Below the pieces are notes generated by a model. It searched no databases. It was given only the letters and a program-made list of their open reading frames with translations, and was not told the origin of the DNA. From Blastopirellula retiformator (GTDB taxonomy: Bacteria; Planctomycetota; Planctomycetia; Pirellulales; Pirellulaceae), in assembly GCF_007859755.1 (NCBI RefSeq), contig NZ_SJPF01000001.1, forward strand, positions 434,001 to 498,000: 64,000 nucleotides of DNA. Direction: 5' to 3'. Both the position numbers and the translations under genes were made by a program. Numbering within the stretch: the stretch's first letter is position 1; each line of letters begins with the position of its first letter. Shown one piece after another: positions 21,800 through 29,751 of this stretch.

Positions 21800-21989
21800 C
21801 CCTAACCTAGCCTGGGGCGAAGTCGACCACCGGGCGACGCAGCCCCAGGAGAGTGCGCCTCTATGATCGAAAGCCCCGGAGGGGCGATCCAAAAAAGAAG
21901 AACGGTCCGGTCCAGCGTCAACGATTGATTGAATCGCATCAACCTGGGGCTGCGTCGCGTGGCGCGACTGCGCCCCAGGCTAGGTTGGG
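21800..21989. repeat. Large imperfect inverted repeat
   Basis: An arm of about 50 bp at 21800-21849 (CCCTAACCTAGCCTGGGGCG...GCAGCCCCAGG) recurs inverted at 21943-21989 with a few mismatches. Each arm also folds on itself through CCTGGGGC/GCCCCAGG. Related short words (GGTCCGGTCCAGT, GGTCCAGTCG) are scattered at 21606, 21770, 21905 and 22158. The region 21352-22180 has no convincing gene. Confidence 0.75.
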
Positions 21990-22180
21990 ATGGCCCTCCG
22001 GGCCTGGGAGATTGGTGGTAATTGGGGATTGCGTGGTGATTGGTGATTGGGGCGTTTGTTGAAGAGTCAACCGAATGGTGAGGCATCTTGTTGCTGCGCA
22101 ACCCGCCCGGGGATGCCGGACGGGTCGCCCTGCGTTTGAAAAAAACGATCCTTGCGGTCCAGTCGTGGGCTGGGTCAGGT

Positions 22181-25100
22181 TTACGCTGGCCAGTTGGCCA
22201 GGACGTCGTCGACCAGGTCGATGTACGTGGCTTCGCTGATCAAGTTGGCGATCGTCGTGCCGAACAGGGCCGCCGAATCGTAGTTTTCGGCGGTGATGAT
22301 CCGGCCGTCGACCACGACGTCGTCGGTGGCGGTGCTGGGATCGCCGACGCTGGAGGAATCGACCATCGTTGCGCCGTTCGCTTCAATCTGCGACCGGGTG
22401 CTGACGGTGACTCCGCCGGCGCTGGGCGCCGTCTGGCCCCAGGCCGAGACGGTATGGCCGGCGATCGGGCTGGCGCCGTCGACCCGGGCATAGGCCAACA
22501 CCGAGACGCCGTGGCAGATCGCGGTGACGTATTTGTCCTGCGCGACGAAGTCATTGATCAGGAGGTTGGTCGTATCGTGCAAGGCGGTCGAGCCGTTGTA
22601 GGCGCTGTGATCGTACGTTCCTTCATAGGCGTACTGGTACTGCGACGAACCCCAGCCGCCGACAAAGACGATGGTCGAGTAGTCGACCGCCGAAGCGTCG
22701 AACAGCGTCAGGTCAGGCTGCACCAGTCCGCCGTCGGGGCCTTCGCCCGAGCCGGAGTGGGGCGTGGCGATGTCCATAGTGGCGGCCGCCACGACGACCG
22801 AGATGCCGGCCGCTTCGAGCGATGCCCGGGTGTCGGCATACTCTTGGTAGTAGAAGTCCTGGTTGGCGATCACCATCAAGACCGGTAGCGGCTCGGCGGC
22901 GGCTTGGGGCTCGGTCACTTCGACGCTGACGATTTGCGACTGGGTGTTCACGCCGTCGAAGACGCTGACTTCCAGCTCAAACGTGCCGATGAACCCGGCC
23001 GGATCGATCGACAGCGTCGATCCGGTCATCATCACGCTGACCGGCAACGACTGCGGATCGGCGAGCAGGTTGGGATTGTCGTAGTAGGAGGTATCAAAGC
23101 TGGCCAGGTGCTCGCTGCTGCCGAAGTCGCCGGTCCAGCGATAGAAATCGCCGCTTGGTAAAAAGTAAAACCACGAGCCGTCGGCCGCCTGCAGCCACTT
23201 TTCGTTCTGGCCGGCAAAGTTGAGATGGAAGTCGGCGGCGACTTGCAGGTCGTACTGCTGATCGATTTGCTCCGCCTCCGATCCGACTAGCTGCGCTGAG
23301 TAAACCAGCTGTTCGGCCGGCAGCGGACTGACGGCGGAGATCTCCATTTGAAACAGGCTGTCCGATTCGATTTGCAGGTCAGCGATCGGATCGAGCGATA
23401 GCTCGGTGTTGGTTACTTCAACGGCGAACTGCGTTATGACTGGTTCCATGCCATCGGTCGCAGTGACCATCACCTCGAACGTGCCAAAGTAGTCGTCGGC
23501 CGGATTGATGACCAGCTGATCACCGACGATGGAAAGGGCGACTGGCAATGCTTCAGCTTCGGTCAGGAGTGCAGGATCGTTGTAGAAGGAGGGATCAAAC
23601 TGAGCCAAGAGCGGGCTGGTTGCAAACGAGCCGTCCCACTGGTGCAGGCTACCGTCGGGCAATAGGTAAAGCCATTGGCCGGCGGCGCCTTGCAGCCAAC
23701 GTTCGTTTTGGCCGGCCCGGTTGTCGTGGTAGTCGGCGGTTAGCGGCAGTTGGAACTGCTGGTCGATTTGATAGGCGAGCGACTCGACGACCGCGACGTT
23801 CCAAGCGATCGGATCGCCATCGGCATCGGTCGCCGCCAGGGGGACGAAGATCTCGTCGACCAGCCGCGACATCGACTGGTCGGCGATCGGATCGACGACC
23901 GGCGCCGAGTTGGCGACCGTGACGACGATCGACTTCGACGCTACGACCGGATCGGCGACGCTGCCGAGATGGATCGCAATGTCGAGCTGAATGTCTCCCA
24001 GGAAGCCGGCGACCGGGGTGACGGTTAGTTCGTTACCACTGACGCTAGCCATGGCCGTAGGGGCGACGTCGAACAGGAGGGTCGGATCATCGTAAACCGC
24101 CGAGTCGAGCTGCGCCAGTTCGACGCTCGCTTCAAACGTTTCGTTCCACTCAAAAAGTTGCCCCGTCGGCAGCAGGAAGAACCAGTCCGAGCCATTGCCA
24201 TGAATCCATTTTTCGTCGTGGCCGCCCCAGTCTTGGTGATAGCTGGCCTCGGCGTAGAAATCGTATTGCTGATCAAGTTGGTACTCCTCGCCGCCGATCA
24301 CGGTCGCCGAGTAGGCGAGCGTCGTGCCGTCGGCCAGCGACGCCGGCAGGGGAACGATCAGCGAACCTTGGCTGGCGCTCATGGTCTGATTGGTAATTGC
24401 CGCGAGTGCTTCCGTCAGATCGGCCGGATCTTCCGGCGTGGGGTCAGGCGTCGCATGAGCGTTGTCGCCGAGAAAGGAGAGGAGCTGTTGGGTGGTCGCG
24501 ACATTGACCAGGTCGACCCCTTCCAGTTCGGTCGGCAGTTGCGGGCGAGCGTAGCGGGCATACTCGAACCCGGCTGTGAGATCGGGGTCGAACGCTTCGC
24601 CGGGCGTTGGATCGGTGATGCCGCCGGGGACCAGCACGCTGCTGTTATGGGTGAAGGGATCGAAGTCGGACGCCTTTTCCCAGTTGGTGTAGGTGACCAG
24701 ACCGACTTGGAGCGTTTCGGGCATATCGTCACGGGTGTAGCGACGATGTACCTGCCAATCTTCGCCGGGCAAGCGAACCAGCGCGATCACCGAATTGCCG
24801 ATGCGGGCAATTTGCAGCTCCGCCGTGTTCGAGCCGATCGGCGTCAGTTCCAACTGCGAGTCGCTGTTGCGGGTGGTCTTCACTTCCAGGGAGAAATTGT
24901 TGCCGCCGTTGCCGTAGCCCATCGAAAGGAAGACGTAGTTCTCGCCGTCGTTGGTACCGTCGTCCGCCATCGAGCCAGGCTGCCAATCGGTGGTCGGATC
25001 GACGATGTCGCGGGGCGTGCGGATCATGACGCCGCCAAGCGAGAATTGCCCGTCGCCGGGGATGTCGTCGCCGTCACTGCCGCCGATGTCGTCACGATCG

Positions 25101-25465
25101 GTGATGTGGACTTGGGTAGTAAAGACGAAGTCGCCGGTCACATCCTTGTAGGTCATCGGACCGCGCCAGTCTTGGTACCAGACGACGGTGTGGGGCTGCA
25201 TCACCATGCGACCATCTTGCGTCTGATCGATGTCCCACAGGTTGAGCTGGTCGGCGTTCCAGTTCTCGGTTTCGTTCAGACGGCTCCACTCGGTGAGGGC
25301 GCCGCTGTCGTCAAACTCGTCGCTAAGGCCTGCCAGATCGTCAACGAGGTCGGCGGCCATCAATTGCCGCGCCTCGAGCGACTCGAGCCGCGCTCGCTGG
25401 TGGGCGTTACGTTTCGATTTGCGTTTCCGATTTTTGCTGGACGAGAAGTGAGAAAAGGTAGACAT
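22181..25465 (-). CDS. Giant exported protein with repeats and a C-terminal DJ-1/PfpI domain
   Basis: Exported protein of 1094 residues. The N-terminus is basic (SSSKNRKRKSKRNAHQRAR) and followed by LESLEARQLMAAD, the planctomycete signature that marks large secreted proteins. Residues about 45-300 look like a beta-sandwich of the DUF1349/concanavalin type (NLWDIDQTQDGRMVMQPHT...). Three copies of an about 85-residue module follow (near 400, 560 and 730), each with (Y/I)QxDQQ(Y/F), N/DEKWLQ, a W-x-(Y/F)-x-LP strand and a Y-x-(D/N)P-x-LL end, alternating with cadherin-like stretches. Residues about 850-1090 are a DJ-1/PfpI domain, with the nucleophile-elbow Cys984 in TAICHGVSVLAY. The role is unknown; cell-envelope stress or carbonyl chemistry is a guess. 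A 160-bp gap precedes it. Confidence 0.8.
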   Translation of the reverse strand: MSTFSHFSSSKNRKRKSKRNAHQRARLESLEARQLMAADLVDDLAGLSDEFDDSGALTEWSRLNETENWNADQLNLWDIDQTQDGRMVMQPHTVVWYQDWRGPMTYKDVTGDFVFTTQVHITDRDDIGGSDGDDIPGDGQFSLGGVMIRTPRDIVDPTTDWQPGSMADDGTNDGENYVFLSMGYGNGGNNFSLEVKTTRNSDSQLELTPIGSNTAELQIARIGNSVIALVRLPGEDWQVHRRYTRDDMPETLQVGLVTYTNWEKASDFDPFTHNSSVLVPGGITDPTPGEAFDPDLTAGFEYARYARPQLPTELEGVDLVNVATTQQLLSFLGDNAHATPDPTPEDPADLTEALAAITNQTMSASQGSLIVPLPASLADGTTLAYSATVIGGEEYQLDQQYDFYAEASYHQDWGGHDEKWIHGNGSDWFFLLPTGQLFEWNETFEASVELAQLDSAVYDDPTLLFDVAPTAMASVSGNELTVTPVAGFLGDIQLDIAIHLGSVADPVVASKSIVVTVANSAPVVDPIADQSMSRLVDEIFVPLAATDADGDPIAWNVAVVESLAYQIDQQFQLPLTADYHDNRAGQNERWLQGAAGQWLYLLPDGSLHQWDGSFATSPLLAQFDPSFYNDPALLTEAEALPVALSIVGDQLVINPADDYFGTFEVMVTATDGMEPVITQFAVEVTNTELSLDPIADLQIESDSLFQMEISAVSPLPAEQLVYSAQLVGSEAEQIDQQYDLQVAADFHLNFAGQNEKWLQAADGSWFYFLPSGDFYRWTGDFGSSEHLASFDTSYYDNPNLLADPQSLPVSVMMTGSTLSIDPAGFIGTFELEVSVFDGVNTQSQIVSVEVTEPQAAAEPLPVLMVIANQDFYYQEYADTRASLEAAGISVVVAAATMDIATPHSGSGEGPDGGLVQPDLTLFDASAVDYSTIVFVGGWGSSQYQYAYEGTYDHSAYNGSTALHDTTNLLINDFVAQDKYVTAICHGVSVLAYARVDGASPIAGHTVSAWGQTAPSAGGVTVSTRSQIEANGATMVDSSSVGDPSTATDDVVVDGRIITAENYDSAALFGTTIANLISEATYIDLVDDVLANWPA

Positions 25466-25627
25466 GGGCCGCTCCTACTGGTTCCGTAAATTCGATGAGA
25501 TAGCGATCTCGGTACGGATAAATGGCGAGCGAGACGGCGACCTTTCAGAAGCGGCCAATTATTTTGACAATTTCAGCGCGGAGTGAGACGGTGGTGGCGT
25601 TAAGTGCTTTGTTAGAAGCGTGTTGCG

Positions 25628-27553
25628 CTAATTCGAGAGGTTGCGAATGCGGATCTTGTGGAAGACCGTTTTGCAGTCGTAGGCGCCGATTCCGAGAGAC
25701 GGCTGCGGCATCCGCCAGAGTTCGAGCATGCTTAGGTTTGCGCCATCCCCCAGGTAGGTCGCCACCAGGTCATCGTTAAGAAAGGCCTCGACGCGGTCAC
25801 GGCGGACGCGGATGGTTGCCCGGTAGCGCTCGCCATTGACTAGCGCGTGGCGAGTGACGCCGGTGCGATTCTGGTTCATATTGCGGCCGTCGATGTTTTG
25901 GATCCCGACCAGATGTTCCCCCCAGCCGTCGATGTCGTAGGCCGCTTCGCCTTCGCCATCGACAAACAGCAGCGCGATCGACTGCGTGCCGGTCAGCCGC
26001 GTAAAAGAGACTTCCAGTTCGTACTCGCGGGGAGGCTGATAGGGAAGCGTCAGCCGGGCGCCCTCCATCGGTTCGACGCGCAATCCCTCGGGCGTTCGCT
26101 CCCACGCCCCGGCGACGATGTCGGAGTCGAGATTGACCTGCGGCGTCAGGTTAATCCAAGCCTGATCGTCGCTGGCGGCCAACGGCGGGTTAGGGCGGGG
26201 GACGACATCGGGCGTTGAAGTGGATGATCCCTCTCGCGTTAGGAAGTAGATCAACGCGAGGAGCGCGACGACGCCGCCTCCCATGGCAAGCAGGGGCCAG
26301 TAGTTCGCTCCAGGTTTGGGGGAGCGTCCTTTGACACGCTTTGACGAAGTGGGTTGGGCGGGCGGTTGAATCGTCAGGTCGATCGGCGCGGGAGACTTGG
26401 TTTGTATTGTCGATGTAGATGGTATCGAGAGCGTTTTCCCGGTGAGCGTGTTCGCATCGTCTTTGCTGGCCTGAGAGTCGGGACGGCCGAAGGGGCGGAG
26501 CGCCTCGACCAGTTCGGCCGGCGTTTGGAAACGCTGGGCGGGATCTTTGGCCATCATCCGCTCGACGATTTGGGCTACTTCGAGCGGCAAGTCGGGACGA
26601 AGCTGCATCAAGGCCGTTGGTTGGCGTTCGCTGTGGGAGATTACCTTGTCGAGCGACGTGCCATTGGGGAAGGGAACTTGACCAGCGAGCAAATAGTAGA
26701 GCGTGCAGCCAAGGCTGTAGATGTCAGAGCGAATGTCGGCGCTCTTCGAGTCGTGTGCCTGTTCGGGAGCGATATAGTCAGGCGTGCCGAGCGTGGCGAA
26801 GTCTTCGGTCAAACGGCCGTCGCCGGTCTCCTTTTCGGCAAGTCGCGCGAGACCAAAGTCCAAGATTTTGATCACGCCGCGGGAGGTGCGCATCATGTTT
26901 TGCGGCTTGATATCGCGATGGACCATTCCTTGCTGGCGGGCGTGCTCTAGGCCTTGCGCCGCTTGCAGGGCGAAGTTGCAGGCATGCAGCAGCGACAGTC
27001 GGCCGCGGCGTTTGACGATGTCGGCCAGGCTGACGCCGTCGATGTATTCCATCACCAGGAAGTGGAGATCGCCGGCCTGTTCGGCGTCGTAGGCGGCGAC
27101 GATGTTGCGATGCGACAGACGGGCGGCCGCTTTCACTTCCATGCGAAACCGCTCGACCGCGATCTCGTTGCTGACCAGCTGACCGTGAATGACCTTCAGC
27201 GCGACCGGCCGCTCCATCAGTCGATGTTCGGCTTCGAAGACGACCCCCATGCCGCCGGCGCCAAGTCGACGAACGATTCGGTAGCGGGCATGATCGGCGA
27301 GCTGGGCGGGGACTTGCAGCGGCGCCGATGCGACGGTCGACTGGTGTCGGGGAGCAGGATCAACAAGCGTCGAATGTGCGGCATGCACCCGCTCGGCCAG
27401 AGCGTCGAGCGGCGTCTTCCGCAGGACGTCGCAGCACTGGTCGCACTGGGCGACGTGATCTTCGATCAACTGACGCTGGTCTTCGGGCAGCGTGCCATGG
27501 AGGAACGCTTCGAGCTGTTCGCGAGTAGGATGCAGCGGGGCGACCTCGGACAT
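25628..27553 (-). CDS. Membrane Ser/Thr protein kinase with zinc-finger and sugar-binding-like ends
   Basis: Protein of 641 residues. Residues 13-45 form an anti-sigma-type zinc finger (FLHGTLPEDQRQLIEDHVAQ, then CDQCC). Residues about 91-355 are a complete Hanks-type kinase: glycine loop GAGGMGVVFEA, Lys120 in VALKV, Glu139, catalytic VHRDIKPQN (Asp214), DFG at 232-234 and APE in YIAPEQ. A linker and one membrane helix (LLAMGGGVVALLALIYFLT) lead to an extracytoplasmic DUF1080/LamG-like domain (about 470-641). It should phosphorylate cytoplasmic targets in response to an outside signal. It lies 40 bp after the ECF sigma gene, a pairing common in planctomycetes, and could control that sigma factor. 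Confidence 0.92.
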   Translation of the reverse strand: MSEVAPLHPTREQLEAFLHGTLPEDQRQLIEDHVAQCDQCCDVLRKTPLDALAERVHAAHSTLVDPAPRHQSTVASAPLQVPAQLADHARYRIVRRLGAGGMGVVFEAEHRLMERPVALKVIHGQLVSNEIAVERFRMEVKAAARLSHRNIVAAYDAEQAGDLHFLVMEYIDGVSLADIVKRRGRLSLLHACNFALQAAQGLEHARQQGMVHRDIKPQNMMRTSRGVIKILDFGLARLAEKETGDGRLTEDFATLGTPDYIAPEQAHDSKSADIRSDIYSLGCTLYYLLAGQVPFPNGTSLDKVISHSERQPTALMQLRPDLPLEVAQIVERMMAKDPAQRFQTPAELVEALRPFGRPDSQASKDDANTLTGKTLSIPSTSTIQTKSPAPIDLTIQPPAQPTSSKRVKGRSPKPGANYWPLLAMGGGVVALLALIYFLTREGSSTSTPDVVPRPNPPLAASDDQAWINLTPQVNLDSDIVAGAWERTPEGLRVEPMEGARLTLPYQPPREYELEVSFTRLTGTQSIALLFVDGEGEAAYDIDGWGEHLVGIQNIDGRNMNQNRTGVTRHALVNGERYRATIRVRRDRVEAFLNDDLVATYLGDGANLSMLELWRMPQPSLGIGAYDCKTVFHKIRIRNLSN

Positions 27554-27593
27554 GGGACCAACGTAGAATCGTGGTTTCGGCTACTGCCCGCGA

Positions 27594-28178
27594 CTACTCG
27601 TCGAGGAGCCCTGCGCCTTGTTTCCGCAAACAGGACATGACCCGCGACTTGGCGATGAAGACGGCGTTGACCGAGATGCCGAGTTCCTGGCTCACCTCGT
27701 CGGCCGACTTGCCTTCCAGGGCGAAACGCTCAAAGGCTCGCCAGGTTTGCGGGGTGAAGTTCGAGCGAACTTCTTCCAGCAGGTATTGTATCACGTATTG
27801 ATCGTGTTCTCGATTCCAAAGTTGGCTGACGCCGCTGTGCGGATCTTCGAGCTGGTCGATCATTTGCACAAACTCGCTACCGCCGACGGCCGGGGCTCGG
27901 CGATTCGCTTTCCGCCAATGATCGCGGAGACAATTGGCGGCGATCGTGCGGAGCCAACTGCGAAAGGCGCCGGCTCGCGGCTGGCGTTCGAATTCCGGCA
28001 AGCGAAGAAAGACGACCGTCAGCACTTCCTGGGTAACGTCATCGACGTCATCGGCCGCGGCGCCAAAGCGGCGGAGCCAACCGCGGATCAACGGCGAGTA
28101 GAGCCCGACCAGGCGATTCCACGCTTCGTCGTCCGAAACCAGTTGGAGCGAATTGAGGAAACTGGCGGACGTATCCAT
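27594..28178 (-). CDS. ECF-type RNA polymerase sigma factor
   Basis: Sigma-70 family factor of 194 residues. Region 2 covers LVGLYSPLIRGWLRRFG and the DDVDDVTQEVLTVVFLRLP signature (promoter melting and -10 recognition). Region 4 is the C-terminal HTH (GKSADEVSQELGISVNAVFI). It belongs to the planctomycete ECF groups linked to protein kinases, judging by its neighbour at 25628-27553. The start is chosen at MDTSASFLNS; the 25 upstream residues of a longer frame do not look conserved. No separate anti-sigma gene is present; the kinase's zinc finger may fill that role. Confidence 0.9.
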   Translation of the reverse strand: MDTSASFLNSLQLVSDDEAWNRLVGLYSPLIRGWLRRFGAAADDVDDVTQEVLTVVFLRLPEFERQPRAGAFRSWLRTIAANCLRDHWRKANRRAPAVGGSEFVQMIDQLEDPHSGVSQLWNREHDQYVIQYLLEEVRSNFTPQTWRAFERFALEGKSADEVSQELGISVNAVFIAKSRVMSCLRKQGAGLLDE

Positions 28179-28354
28179 GGGGAGCGATCGATTGCCCAGA
28201 TTGGAGCGACTGCGAAGGACCTGATTTTCGACGGGATCGTCCGTCGCTCGCATATCTTATCGGGCCGCTCGCGACGTTCCCAGCCCCGCCGAGCTTGACG
28301 GTCGGCTTCCAGCGCGGAAAGAAGGCCATTTGCCCGTCACGATTCAGACAATCT

Positions 28355-28879
28355 TTATGATGAATGCGCGAAAGTCAAATACGTGCGACTTGATGTCGGC
28401 AGCCTATTAGATGGCTTGTCGCGTTTTGATGAAGGGGCTAACGAGAGGCGTGTCAGCGCTACGCCGAAGTTGGTGGGAACTTGTCTTCCAAAAATTAGCG
28501 AAGCGCGAAGCGTAACGTAATCTTGATGGTTCATCTGCAGCAATTCGACCGTGGTGCGGCCAATACTTGTGATGCCATGAATTAGTGCGCCGTCGAGCGT
28601 GAAGTGATCATCCCAGCGGTCATCGCGAGGATGAAATAGGCGAGTAAGGATTTGACTTTGCGGGGCGATGCCGGCGCTGTTCGGTCCCTTGTCGCTGTTG
28701 TAGCGGACGCACGATAGCGCCAAATTCTCCAACACCGTCTCACCGCCATGTTGTCTGGCGATGATGTGATCAACGGGAAAGGTGAGGACATGAGCCGATT
28801 GCGGCATGCGGCAATATTCGCAAATATTCGCAACAGGCTCCGGCACGTCGACGAACGGCGACGAGGATCGCGGAATCAA
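28355..28879 (-). CDS. HNH endonuclease
   Basis: Protein of 174 residues with an HNH nuclease core in its first 65 residues: CEYCRMPQS (first Cys pair), the catalytic PVDHIIARQHGG, then ENLALSCVRYNSDKG with the second metal-binding part. The remaining residues form a C-terminal domain common to this planctomycete group (LFHPRDDRWDDHF, GRTTVELLQMN). It cuts DNA in a metal-dependent way; the target is unknown. It starts at TTG 28879, which abuts the TGA of the upstream small gene, so the two are translationally coupled. Confidence 0.85.
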   Translation of the reverse strand: MIPRSSSPFVDVPEPVANICEYCRMPQSAHVLTFPVDHIIARQHGGETVLENLALSCVRYNSDKGPNSAGIAPQSQILTRLFHPRDDRWDDHFTLDGALIHGITSIGRTTVELLQMNHQDYVTLRASLIFGRQVPTNFGVALTRLSLAPSSKRDKPSNRLPTSSRTYLTFAHSS

Positions 28880-29165
28880 TCACGGATGACGAAGCGAACG
28901 ACGCGTTTGCGAGTGCCAGAGCGAGAGCAGGTCTGCGACGTGATTCAGGTTGTCAAGTTCTTCGCGTTCCGCCTCAGAGAGGGCGTCCGCTGCGTTCTTT
29001 TCCAGCAGAGCATGCACTCGCTCTTGATCGGCGTCGGTGATCTGGAGTGAGAGAATGTACTCCGCGAGTTCTTTGGAGAGGGCGCCCGAACGTTCCACGA
29101 CACGGCCAAAAATCGCCGCTTCCGAATAGGAATTTAGAACCAGATGGGTAGGAAAGTTCGCTCAT
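28880..29165 (-). pseudogene. HNH partner protein with an apparent frameshift
   Basis: The good start is ATG 29165 (MSELSYPSGS) with GGAG eight bases upstream. The sequence that resembles the family lies in the +1 frame, LNSYSEAAIFGRVVERSGAL, then SKELAEYILSLQITDADQER and on to WHSQTRRSL. Removing one A of the AAA at 29133-29135 (T on the forward strand) would join them as MSELSYPSGSNSYSEAAIFG. The gene is therefore frameshifted, a sequencing error is present, or translation begins internally at GTG 29098 to give 72 residues. It would be a small helical partner coupled to the HNH nuclease. The function is unknown. Confidence 0.6.
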
Positions 29166-29193
29166 TGAGAGGTCTCCAAGATTCGTGTACCTT

Positions 29194-29751
29194 CTATTTT
29201 ATCTCAGGATACGCCGGCGAGTCCAGATTTTCTTTCGGCTCGGTCGATTTAGGTTTAGAACCTTCGTCGATCTTCTCCCGCAATATGAACAGCGCCACTA
29301 GCGCCACCGGCAACAGCAGCATCCACCCCGCCGTTTGCCAATCGCTGTGGGCCTTGGCGGCGGTGATTTCAAAGTTGAGGTCGACTGTGGCTTCGCCGGC
29401 GATCTCGGCTTCGACTTGCCAGACGCCTGCTTCTGGCAGCACAAACTTGGCCGACTGCAGCAGCTTGTTGGTGGCGGTTGCCTGCGAGACCGGCGGAGTT
29501 AGGATCGCGCCCGACTCGCTTGTCAGCTGTAGCTCTATCTGAACGTCGCTGGCGACTTGGCCTTCCGCGTCTTGCACCAACACGCTGATGTCGACCGGGC
29601 CGGCTCGCAGCGGCGTGGGGGAGGTGAAGATCGTTAGCTGGTACGGATCCATCTGGCGGCGCAGCTGGACCTTGCCTCCATCGGCCAGCGCGGCTTGTTG
29701 GTATGCGATCCCCAGGATCACGGCGACGATTATCTTACAGGCCGGCGACAT
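29194..29751 (-). CDS. Exported membrane-anchored protein of the respiratory operon
   Basis: Protein of 185 residues: a signal peptide (MSPACKIIVAVILGIAYQQA), a beta-rich domain (about 28-130; LTIFTSPTPLRAGPVDISVL resembles YtkA/FixH-type folds), a C-terminal membrane helix (TAGWMLLLPVALVALFILRE) and a charged tail. FixH/YtkA-like proteins often accompany oxidase assembly genes, and this is the last gene of the oxidase operon, overlapping the CtaG-NapH gene by 17 bp. A role in copper or heme delivery is inferred from context only. Confidence 0.6.
   Translation of the reverse strand: MSPACKIIVAVILGIAYQQAALADGGKVQLRRQMDPYQLTIFTSPTPLRAGPVDISVLVQDAEGQVASDVQIELQLTSESGAILTPPVSQATATNKLLQSAKFVLPEAGVWQVEAEIAGEATVDLNFEITAAKAHSDWQTAGWMLLLPVALVALFILREKIDEGSKPKSTEPKENLDSPAYPEIK

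Noticed and set aside
24158-25489. 443-codon forward frame opposite the giant DJ-1 protein gene
   Set aside because: The reverse strand has the export signature and repeats in a single long frame. The forward frame has no recognisable domain.
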